A stretch of 64,000 nucleotides of DNA, taken from assembly GCF_020783655.1 (NCBI RefSeq), contig NZ_JAJGQH010000001.1, forward strand, positions 186,001 to 250,000. The letters are read 5' to 3'. A program made the position numbers and the translations under genes. This document shows positions 56,165-63,600 of this stretch, piece by piece. The notes below the pieces were generated by a model. That model searched no databases and was not told where the DNA came from. It saw only the letters and a program-made list of their open reading frames with translations. The first letter of the stretch is position 1. Every line of letters begins with the position of its first letter. This DNA is from Xanthomonas melonis. GTDB lineage: Bacteria; Pseudomonadota; Gammaproteobacteria; Xanthomonadales; Xanthomonadaceae.

Positions 56165-56545
56165 TCAATCGTCGGTGTCGCCCGATTGCCGCGCCCGCGA
56201 CAAGGCACCGACCAACTCTTCGGAGAGATAGGGTTTGGTGAGGATGACGCCGCGTTCGAAACCGCTGGGAATGCTGTCGCTGGCCACTCCTGTGGCCAGC
56301 ACGAAGGGAATGCCCCGCTCGGCCAGCAGGCGCGCGACCGGCTGGCTGGTTTCGCCATTGCCCAAGCGGTAATCCAGCACCGCGATGTCGGGCGTGTCGG
56401 TCTGGATGAGCTGCATGGCAGCTTCAACCTGGCCGACCGGTCCGAGAACGACCGCGCCTGCATGGACGAGCTGCAGATCGAGCAGCATGGCATTCATGTC
56501 GTCGTTTTCGACCACGAGTACCCGAACTCCATGCAACACCGACAT
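56165..56545 (-). CDS. Single-domain response regulator
   Basis: A 126-residue receiver-only protein. The acidic pocket is VLVVENDDMNAML (about residue 8-20). The phosphoacceptor Asp is in DIAVLDYRLGNG (about 56), and Lys occurs in VILTKPYLSE. It lacks an output domain. It lies 62 bases upstream of the hybrid kinase gene on the same strand, so it is probably part of its phosphorelay or feeds the kinase. I chose the ATG at 56545. Confidence 0.9.
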   Translation of the reverse strand: MSVLHGVRVLVVENDDMNAMLLDLQLVHAGAVVLGPVGQVEAAMQLIQTDTPDIAVLDYRLGNGETSQPVARLLAERGIPFVLATGVASDSIPSGFERGVILTKPYLSEELVGALSRARQSGDTDD

Positions 56546-56684
56546 TGCTGACTCCTTCACCGAAGTCGGCCAGTATATCGGGGCAGGTAGGTCGCAGCGC
56601 TGCCGACGTCGCTTGCAGCTGAATTCGTCAGGCGCGTGTTGACACTGTTCGTTTCATTCGTGAGTCGCTATACTGCGCGGCCAC

Positions 56685-56771
56685 GCCGAAGTGGCGGAAT
56701 CGGTAGACGCAGCGGACTCAAAATCCGCCGCCCTTAAAAGCGTGTGGGTTCGAGTCCCACCTTCGGCACCA
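56685..56771 (+). tRNA. tRNA-Leu (anticodon CAA)
   Basis: The cloverleaf GCCGAAG acceptor stem pairs with CTTCGGC. The anticodon loop CTCAAAA between GCGGA and TCCGC reads CAA (Leu, codon UUG). There is a long type II variable arm, and CCA is encoded. A -10-like TATACT lies at 56669-56674 with no good -35. Confidence 0.97.
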
Positions 56772-56776
56772 ATGAC

Positions 56777-56806
56777 TTACGGCAGCTTCGGCTGCCGTAA
56801 TCATTT
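56777..56806 (+). terminator. Terminator after tRNA-Leu
   Basis: A perfect 10-bp TTACGGCAGC stem with a TTCG tetraloop, followed by TCATTT. It starts 5 bases past the tRNA end. Confidence 0.8.
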
Positions 56807-57069
56807 CCGCAATCTGGACGGCCTTTCCGCAATCCGCGCAGCGTCTGCAGTAGCGGGAAATGAAGACGCCTGCGCGCTGTACTCGAGTGCGAGATGTGCC
56901 CGGCTGCCCGCACCCTGGTCGGTAAGCGGCGCTGGTCGCGCAACGGCAGTGACGGTCTGCCGTGACTCAATCGCATCGCCATCGCTTGCGGGCCGGATGA
57001 CGCTGCAGGCACGTCGCCATCACGGCCGGTGCGTACCTTGAAGATCTCCCCTTCGAGCCGGTAGCCGCC

Positions 57070-57246
57070 ATGAACGTCGATGCTTCACAACAACTGCGCA
57101 TTCTCCGCGACATCCACGACACCAAACCGGTATCGGACGAAGAAGCCAACTGGGCGGTGCGTGCAGGCTACGCCGCGCAGGCCGAGGATGGCGACATCGA
57201 TCTAACGCACGAAGGTCGCAAGGCATTGGATGAAGGTCGGGCGTGA
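57070..57246 (+). CDS. Small acidic hypothetical protein (58 aa)
   Basis: An open frame from an ATG at 57070 with an upstream GGTAG, encoding MNVDASQQLRILRDIHDTKP, a central WAVRAGYAAQAEDGDIDL and the ending THEGRKALDEGRA. The last part (LTHEGRKAL) looks like the C-terminal end of winged-helix regulators. The protein is soluble and acidic. Short genes like this are easily overlooked. Coding status rests on codon use and start context only. Confidence 0.5.
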   Translation: MNVDASQQLRILRDIHDTKPVSDEEANWAVRAGYAAQAEDGDIDLTHEGRKALDEGRA

Positions 57247-57386
57247 TGGCTCGATGGCTTGCGCGGACGGACACATCATCGTTCGCAGTCGCCTGCCAGC
57301 GCTCGGTGCCGCACCCTGGGTTCGTAGGCGGGCAGGTCGCGCGTTGCAGGTAGAGTGCAGCGGCAGAGCGTCCGCAACCCATGGAT

Positions 57387-57415
57387 AAAAAAAGCCCCGG
57401 CATTGCCGGGGCTTT
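57387..57415 (-). terminator. Terminator of tRNA operon copy 1
   Basis: On the minus strand AAAGCCCCGGC pairs with GCCGGGGCTTT around AAT and is followed by a run of T. It lies just past tRNA-Glu. Confidence 0.85.
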
Positions 57416-57422
57416 GGATGAT

Positions 57423-57498
57423 TGGCGTCCCCACGGGGATTCGAACCCCGGTGTCCACCGTGAAAGGGTGGTGTCCTAGGCCTCTAGACGATGGGGAC
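57423..57498 (-). tRNA. tRNA-Glu (anticodon TTC), copy 1
   Basis: Begins GTCCCCATCGTCTAGAGG, with the anticodon loop CCCTTTCAC reading TTC, T-arm GGTTCGAATCC, discriminator G and encoded CCA. 76 nucleotides. Downstream of tRNA-Ala on the same transcript. Confidence 0.97.
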
Positions 57499-57545
57499 GC
57501 GTATCAAAACCTCGTTGTCCAATCCAGACGGCCTAATGTCTGAAG

Positions 57546-57621
57546 TGGTGGAGCCAGGCGGGATCGAACCGCCGACCTCCTGCATGCCATGCAGGCGCTC
57601 TCCCAGCTGAGCTATGGCCCC
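57546..57621 (-). tRNA. tRNA-Ala (anticodon GGC), copy 1
   Basis: Begins GGGGCCATAGCTCAGCTGGG, with the anticodon loop ATGGCAT reading GGC, T-arm GGTTCGATCC and encoded CCA. 76 nucleotides. A -10-like TATGAT lies about 20 bases upstream (57641-57646, minus strand), with no strong -35. Confidence 0.97.
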
Positions 57622-58124
57622 GCGTTACTGCGAGCCGGCAATCATAGCGATGGTCTCGGCGTTTGGGAAGAGGGAGTTGCTAAAAATTTTCCTGACGTCC
57701 GTGCCGGTGGCCGCGACGGAGGTGATGCGCAGCGACTCCGCATCCGGAGACGGCGTCGTTGCGGGTTGGTGCGATCTGTGGCGCCCATGTGCGCTGGCCG
57801 GTAGGGATTGCGCATCCATTGGCGTGATCGCGGGTCTGCTTGCGTGCCCCGCGGGACCGCGACGATCCGGCTCGCGGAGGTTGGCGTCGCGATGCGGTCT
57901 GCACCGTCACCTCGTGTTCGTTGCCACCATCGTTGTCGTTGTCGCAATCGGACTGCAATGGCGTGAGATGTCGTGATCGCACGCGTCGCGCGCTGGCATC
58001 ACGTGTCCCGGTGCAAGCGAGTACCGGGCGGTGTCGATCGCCACACGGATGGGCGAGCATCGATGCGCGGCGTGCGCTGATCCCGATCACCAACGGGTTG
58101 CAGGGCGGGGCCGAACGATCAAGC
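57622..58124. other. Gene-free spacer between the two tRNA operon copies
   Basis: About 500 bases with no gene I can support. It contains the promoter of copy 1 near its left end. Short open frames on both strands lack ribosome sites and recognisable protein character. I see no integrase, attachment-site repeat or insertion sequence in it. Confidence 0.45.
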
Positions 58125-58126
58125 AT

Positions 58127-58155
58127 AAAAAAAGCCCCGGCATTGCCGGGGCTTT
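58127..58155 (-). terminator. Terminator of tRNA operon copy 2
   Basis: Same GCCCCGGC hairpin with a T run as copy 1, just past the second tRNA-Glu. Confidence 0.85.
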
Positions 58156-58162
58156 GGATGAT

Positions 58163-58238
58163 TGGCGTCCCCACGGGGATTCGAACCCCGGTGTCCACCG
58201 TGAAAGGGTGGTGTCCTAGGCCTCTAGACGATGGGGAC
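58163..58238 (-). tRNA. tRNA-Glu (anticodon TTC), copy 2
   Basis: Identical in sequence to copy 1: TTC anticodon, discriminator G, encoded CCA, 76 nucleotides. Confidence 0.97.
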
Positions 58239-58285
58239 GCGTATCAAAACCTCGTTGTCCAATCCAGACGGCCTAATGTCTGAAG

Positions 58286-58361
58286 TGGTGGAGCCAGGCG
58301 GGATCGAACCGCCGACCTCCTGCATGCCATGCAGGCGCTCTCCCAGCTGAGCTATGGCCCC
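58286..58361 (-). tRNA. tRNA-Ala (anticodon GGC), copy 2
   Basis: Identical to copy 1, GGC anticodon, encoded CCA. It is preceded by a good promoter at 58379-58407. Confidence 0.97.
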
Positions 58362-58378
58362 ACGAAACTGAGAACGAA

Positions 58379-58407
58379 ATGATAGCGGCCTGTTAATGTT
58401 CGCGCAA
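58379..58407 (-). promoter_or_regulatory. Promoter of tRNA operon copy 2
   Basis: On the minus strand TTGCGC (58407-58402) is followed after exactly 17 bases by TATCAT (58384-58379), a good sigma-70 pair, 17 bases before the tRNA-Ala 5' end. Confidence 0.7.
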
Positions 58408-58464
58408 GCGCTTTTTCATTCCGATTGAGACGGCGCGTCTGCGCCATCGCCACCGGTCGCCCGG

Positions 58465-58926
58465 CTATTTGACCCCGTGCAGATCACGCAGCTGCGTCGG
58501 GCGAGCGCCGAAGTAGGCGGCAAGATCGGCGATGTCCTGATCGCTCAACGCGGTGGCCTGTGCAGTCATCAACGGATGTTGACGATCGCCGCTGCGGTAG
58601 GCCTGCAAGGCATGCGCAAGATAGTCGCCGTATTGGCCGCCGAGTTTGGGATAGCTGGGATCGATCGGTGCGTTGCCATCGGCACCATGGCAATCCACGC
58701 AGCTCTGGCCGGTGGCCTTGCCCTTGGCGTGGGCGAGCTTGTCGCCGGCGTCGGCGCGGCCGGTCGGCAGGCCGGCAGAAGAGCTGGAGCCATGTTCGCC
58801 GCTGGCGTGGCCGGCATCGCCGGCCGAGTGATCGGTGGATTCGACTTGAGACTGGGAGCAGGCCGCCATCATCAGGGCAGCGACCAGGACGATGGCTAGA
58901 CGCGGAGCGTACAGGGCGTTCGGCAT
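58465..58926 (-). CDS. c-type cytochrome, lipoprotein
   Basis: A 153-residue monohaem cytochrome c. The lipobox-like LMMAACSQS (Cys about 24) follows a hydrophobic signal, so the protein is likely lipid-anchored to a membrane. A His/Ser/Gly-rich linker comes next, then the haem motif SCVDCHGADG (about 75-84) and the distal Met in QHPLMTAQA (about 122). The layout is that of one half of cytochrome c4-type proteins. It starts 8 bases after another cytochrome gene, so the two form an operon and probably carry electrons to a terminal oxidase. Confidence 0.9.
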   Translation of the reverse strand: MPNALYAPRLAIVLVAALMMAACSQSQVESTDHSAGDAGHASGEHGSSSSAGLPTGRADAGDKLAHAKGKATGQSCVDCHGADGNAPIDPSYPKLGGQYGDYLAHALQAYRSGDRQHPLMTAQATALSDQDIADLAAYFGARPTQLRDLHGVK

Positions 58927-58934
58927 GTGGGCGC

Positions 58935-59345
58935 TTATTTGAGGGTGGACAGGAAGGCGGAGATGTCGGCGATGTCCTGCTCGGAGAAACTCTGCGCCTG
59001 CGCCTGCATGGTCGGATGCTTGCGCTTGCCCTGGCGGTATTCGGTCAAGGCCTGGGTCAGATACTGGCTGGACTGTCCGCCAATCTTGGGCACGCGATAA
59101 CTGGGGTAGGCGTTCTTGTAGCCGGTGACGCCGTGGCAGCCCTGGCAGGTATAAGCCAACAGGCGGCCGTTGGAGGGATTGCCAGTCGCCGCGGCAGGCG
59201 CCGCCGCGGCGGTGGCAGGCGCGGCCGCAGGGGCAGGCGTCGCCGGGGCCGGTGTCGCAGGCGTGACGGACGGTGTGGCTGATGCGCCCCCAAACGACAG
59301 GAAGACGACCAGAGCGAGACAAGCGGCGAGCGGCTGCGGGCGCAT
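58935..59345 (-). CDS. c-type cytochrome with Pro/Ala linker
   Basis: A 136-residue secreted cytochrome c: signal peptide ending GGASA (about residue 23), a long Ala/Pro/Thr repeat linker (about 24-53), the haem motif YTCQGCHGVTG (about 64-74) and the Met ligand in KHPTMQAQAQ (about 110). Its fold resembles the next gene's product, so the two probably arose by duplication. It is upstream in a two-gene operon. I chose the ATG at 59345; the upstream in-frame extension is not signal-peptide-like. Confidence 0.9.
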   Translation of the reverse strand: MRPQPLAACLALVVFLSFGGASATPSVTPATPAPATPAPAAAPATAAAAPAAATGNPSNGRLLAYTCQGCHGVTGYKNAYPSYRVPKIGGQSSQYLTQALTEYRQGKRKHPTMQAQAQSFSEQDIADISAFLSTLK

Positions 59346-59487
59346 GGTTTCGTATCCGGAAGACTGATTGAGCGTCCGCACGTGGGGGCGTGTCGGAACC
59401 TGACCGAGTATGCCTGCGATTTGGCGCGGCGCAAACGGGGTGAATACGCGAACTTGAATGGACCATGACCTTTGGCGCATTGGCGAC

Positions 59488-59533
59488 ATGCGTGAACAGG
59501 TGGTCTACTTGCCTACAACACCTGTTCACGCAT
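59488..59533. promoter_or_regulatory. 15-bp perfect inverted repeat upstream of the RND operon
   Basis: ATGCGTGAACAGGTG (59488-59502) and CACCTGTTCACGCAT (59519-59533) are exact reverse complements with a 16-base spacer. The repeat ends 16 bases before the adaptor gene start and lies between divergent genes. It may be a regulator operator overlapping the operon promoter. Confidence 0.6.
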
Positions 59534-59549
59534 CCACTAGGACACGACG

Positions 59550-60683
59550 ATGTCGCCAATGACCCTCTTGCCCCGCCGCAGCGGACCCTGCGCCGCGGCG
59601 TTGTTGATCACCACCAGCCTGCTGCTGGGCGGTTGCAAGGCTGGCGAGGGCCAGGCCAAGGCCTCGGATGAAAAGAAGGCCGTGGATGCCGTGCCGGTGG
59701 AAACCGCCAAGGCGGCACGCCGGGCGGTGGCTGCCAGCTATACCGGCACTGCGGCGCTGGAGCCGCGCGCTGAAGCGCAGGTGGTGGCCAAGACCTCCGG
59801 GGTGGCGTTGGCAGTGCTGGTGGAAGAGGGGCAGAAAGTGTCGGCCGGCCAGGCGCTGGTACGGCTGGATCCGGACCGCGCGCATCTGGCCGTGGCGCAA
59901 AGCGAAGCGCAATTGCGCAAGCTTGAGAACAGCTATCGCCGTGCCACCCAGTTGGTGGGGCAGCAACTGGTCAGCGCGGCCGATGTGGACCAGCTCAAGT
60001 TCGATGTCGAAAACAGCCGTGCGCAGCATCGGTTGGCATCGCTGGAGCTGTCCTACGCCACGGTGCAGGCTCCAATCTCCGGAGTGATCGCGTCGCGCTC
60101 GATCAAGACCGGTAACTTCGTCCAGATCAACACGCCGATCTTCCGCATCGTCGACAACTCGCAGCTGGAAGCCACGCTCAATGTGCCCGAGCGCGAACTG
60201 GCCACGCTCAAATCCGGCCAGCCGGTGACCTTGCTGGCCGATGCGCTGCCGGGCCAGCAGTTCGTGGGCAAGGTGGACCGTATCGCGCCGGTGGTGGACT
60301 CGGGCAGCGGCACGTTCCGGGTGGTGTGCGCCTTCGGCAAGGGGGGGGAGTCGCTGCAGCCGGGCATGTTCGGGCGCATCCGCATCGACTACGACCAGCG
60401 CAAGGACGCCTTGGTGATTCCACGCCTGGCCTTGCTCGACGATGGCGAGCCGGCGGTCTTCGTGGTGCGCAGTGGCAAGGCCAGCCGCGTGCCGGTGAAG
60501 CTGGGCTACGCCGAAGGGCCATGGCTGGAAGTGCGGCAAGGGTTGAAAGAGGGCGACCAGGTGGTGACCGCCGGCAAGGTCGCGCTGCGCGACGGCACCG
60601 CCGTGCAGGTGATCGGCCAGCCCGATCGCAAGCCGGTGGCCGCTGCCGCACCGGCCGTTGCACGTGACGGGTCGCAGGCATGA
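59550..60683 (+). CDS. RND efflux periplasmic adaptor (membrane fusion protein)
   Basis: A 377-residue adaptor with a lipoprotein signal (LLLGGC, Cys about 30). The biotinyl-lipoyl-like domain ends VVAKTSGVALAVLVEEGQKVSAGQALVRLDPDR (about 72-110), then an alpha-hairpin, YATVQAPISGVIASRSIKTGNFVQ, and beta-barrel and membrane-proximal domains. It bridges an RND pump to an outer-membrane channel. It overlaps the permease gene by ATGA. No outer-membrane factor gene is seen before the window ends. Substrates are unknown. Confidence 0.93.
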   Translation: MSPMTLLPRRSGPCAAALLITTSLLLGGCKAGEGQAKASDEKKAVDAVPVETAKAARRAVAASYTGTAALEPRAEAQVVAKTSGVALAVLVEEGQKVSAGQALVRLDPDRAHLAVAQSEAQLRKLENSYRRATQLVGQQLVSAADVDQLKFDVENSRAQHRLASLELSYATVQAPISGVIASRSIKTGNFVQINTPIFRIVDNSQLEATLNVPERELATLKSGQPVTLLADALPGQQFVGKVDRIAPVVDSGSGTFRVVCAFGKGGESLQPGMFGRIRIDYDQRKDALVIPRLALLDDGEPAVFVVRSGKASRVPVKLGYAEGPWLEVRQGLKEGDQVVTAGKVALRDGTAVQVIGQPDRKPVAAAAPAVARDGSQA

Positions 60684-63600
60684 GCGAACACGGCAACCCG
60701 CACGATCCCGTGCACGACCCGCATGCGCCATCGCCCGGCGGCGGACTGGTCGCCTTCGCCACACGGCGGCGGGTGACCATCGCGATGATCACCGTGACCA
60801 TGCTGCTGTTCGGCCTGATCGCACTGCGCAGCCTCAAGGTCAACCTGCTCCCCGATCTGAGCTACCCCACGCTGACCGTGCGCACCGAATACACCGGAGC
60901 CGCGCCGGCGGAAATCGAGACGCTGGTGACCGAGCCGGTGGAAGAAGCCGTTGGCGTGGTCAAGAACCTGCGCAAGCTCAAGTCGATCTCGCGCACCGGA
61001 CAGAGCGACGTGGTGCTGGAATTCGCCTGGGGCACCAACATGGACCAGGCCAGCCTGGAGGTGCGCGACAAGATGGAAGCCTTGTCGCTGCCGCTGGAAA
61101 CCAAGCCGCCGGTGTTGCTGCGCTTCAATCCGTCCACCGAGCCGATCATGCGGCTGGCACTGTCGCCCAAACAGGTGCCGGCCTCCGATGCCGATACGAT
61201 CCGTCAGCTGACCGGGCTGCGCCGCTATGCCGACGAGGATCTGAAGAAGAAACTCGAGCCGGTGGCCGGCGTGGCGGCGGTCAAGGTGGGCGGCGGGCTG
61301 GAGGACGAGATCCAGGTCGATATCGACCAGCAGAAGCTCGCGCAGTTGAATCTGCCCATCGACAACGTGATCACCCGGCTCAAGGAAGAGAACGTCAATA
61401 TTTCCGGCGGGCGGCTGGAGGAAGGCTCGCAGCGCTACCTGGTGCGTACGGTCAACCAGTTCGTGGATCTGGACGAGATCCGCAACATGCTGGTGACCAC
61501 CCAGAGCAGCAGCGGCAGCGCCGCCGAAGCGGCCATGCAGCAGATGTATGCCATTGCGGCGTCCACCGGCTCGCAGGCGGCGCTGGCGGCGGCAGCGGAG
61601 GTGCAGAGCACCTCGTCGTCGTCCAGCAGCAGTATCGCCGGCGGCATGCCGGTGCGGCTGAAGGATGTGGCGCAGGTGCGCCAGGGCTACAAGGAACGCG
61701 AGGCGATCATCCGCCTGGGTGGCAAGGAAGCGGTGGAGCTTGCGATCTACAAGGAAGGCGATGCCAACACCGTGTCCACGGCCGCGGCGCTGCGCAAGCG
61801 CCTGGAGCAGCTCAAGGCGACGGTGCCGGGCGACGTGGAGATCACCACCATCGAAGATCAGTCGCACTTCATCGAGCATGCGATCAGCGACGTCAAGAAG
61901 GATGCGGTGATCGGCGGTGTGCTGGCGATCCTGATCATCTTCCTGTTCCTGCGCGATGGCTGGAGCACGTTCGTGATCAGCCTGTCGCTGCCGGTGTCGA
62001 TCATCACCACGTTCTTTTTCATGGGGCAGCTGGGGCTGAGCCTCAACGTGATGTCGCTGGGCGGCCTGGCCTTGGCCACCGGTCTGGTGGTGGACGATTC
62101 GATCGTGGTGCTGGAAAGCATCGCCAAGGCGCGCGAGCGTGGTTTGAGCGTGCTGGATGCGGCCATTGCCGGCACCCGCGAGGTGAGCATGGCGGTGATG
62201 GCGTCCACGCTGACCACCATCGCGGTGTTCCTGCCGCTGGTGTTCGTCGAAGGCATCGCCGGGCAGTTGTTCCGCGACCAGGCGCTTACGGTGGCGATCG
62301 CCATCGCCATCTCGCTGGTCGTGTCGATGACGCTGATCCCGATGCTGAGTTCGCTCAAGGGCGCGCCACCGATGGCGTTCCCGGACGAGCCCAGCCATCC
62401 GCAATGGCAGCCCGAGCAGCGCTGGCTCAAGCCGGTGGCGGCCGGTCAGCGTGGTGCCGGGGCGAGTGTGCGCTATGCGTTCTTCGCTGCGGCCTGGACG
62501 ACCGTGAAGCTGTGGCGCGGGCTGAGCAGGGTGGTGGGACCGGTGATGCGCAAGGCCAGCGACCTCGCAATGGCGCCGTATGGACGTGCCGAGCGTGGCT
62601 ATCTTGCGATGTTGCCGGCCGCCTTGCGCCGGCCGTGGCTGGTGCTGGGGCTGGCAGCGTCGGCCTTCGCCGGCACGGTGTTGCTGGTGCCGATGCTGGG
62701 CGCGGACCTGATTCCGCAGCTGGCGCAGGATCGTTTCGAAATGACGGTGAAGCTGCCTTCCGGCACGCCGCTCGCGCAGACCGATGCGTTGGTGCGCGAG
62801 TTGCAGCTGGCGCACGACAAGGACCCGGGCATCGCTTCGCTCTATGGCGTGAGCGGGAGCGGAACGCGGCTGGACGCCAATCCCACCGAGAGCGGCGAGA
62901 ACATCGGCAAGCTCACCGTGGTGATGGCCGGCGGTGGCAGCGCAGAAGTGGAAGCGGCAGCCACGCAACGGCTGCGCAGCAGCATGGTCGGACATCCCGG
63001 TACGCAGGTGGATTTCGCGCGGCCGGCGTTGTTCAGTTTTTCGACGCCGCTGGAAGTGGAACTGCGCGGGCAGGATCTGGGCGAGCTGGAGCAGGCCGGG
63101 CAGAAGCTGGCGGCGATGCTGCGCGCCAATGGCCACTATGCGGATGTGAAGTCCACGGTGGAGGAGGGCTTTCCGGAGATCCAGATCCGTTTCGATCAGG
63201 AGCGTGCCGGTGCGTTGGGGCTGACGACGCGCCAGATCGCCGACGTCATCGTCAAGAAGGTGCGCGGCGATGTCGCCACGCGCTACAGCTTCCGCGATCG
63301 CAAGATCGATGTGCTGGTGCGCGCACAGCACAGCGACCGCGCCAGTGTGGATGCGATCCGGCAGTTGATCGTCAATCCTGGCAGCAGCCGGCCGGTGCGC
63401 CTGGCGGCCGTGGCCGAGGTGGTGGCGACCACCGGCCCCAGCGAGATCCATCGCGCCGATCAGACGCGGGTGGCGATCGTGTCGGCCAGCCTGAAGGACA
63501 TCGACCTGGGCGGTGCGGTGCGCGAAGTCGAATCGATGGTGCGCAACGATCCGTTGGCCGCTGGCGTGGGCATGCATATCGGCGGGCAGGGCGAGGAACT

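Larger units (their letters stand above)
57385..57621 (-). repeat. tRNA-Ala/tRNA-Glu operon, copy 1 of a 237-bp duplication
   Basis: Bases 57385-57621 are identical to 58125-58361, an offset of 740. The block spans the 5' end of tRNA-Ala, the 47-base spacer, tRNA-Glu and the terminator. Sequence on both flanks is unrelated between the copies. Confidence 0.9.
58125..58361 (-). repeat. tRNA-Ala/tRNA-Glu operon, copy 2 of a 237-bp duplication
   Basis: Identical to 57385-57621 over 237 bases, including the terminator, tRNA-Glu, spacer and tRNA-Ala. The copies differ from the first base upstream of tRNA-Ala onward, so each has its own promoter. Confidence 0.9.

Noticed and set aside
56639..56674. 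TTGACA and TATACT upstream of tRNA-Leu as a perfect promoter
   Set aside because: The gap is 24 bases, too long for a sigma-70 promoter. The TATACT may still be used with a poorer -35.
57622..58124. Possible integrated element between the two tRNA operons
   Set aside because: tRNA genes are common integration sites, but there is no integrase, direct-repeat attachment site or phage-like gene in the 503 bases.
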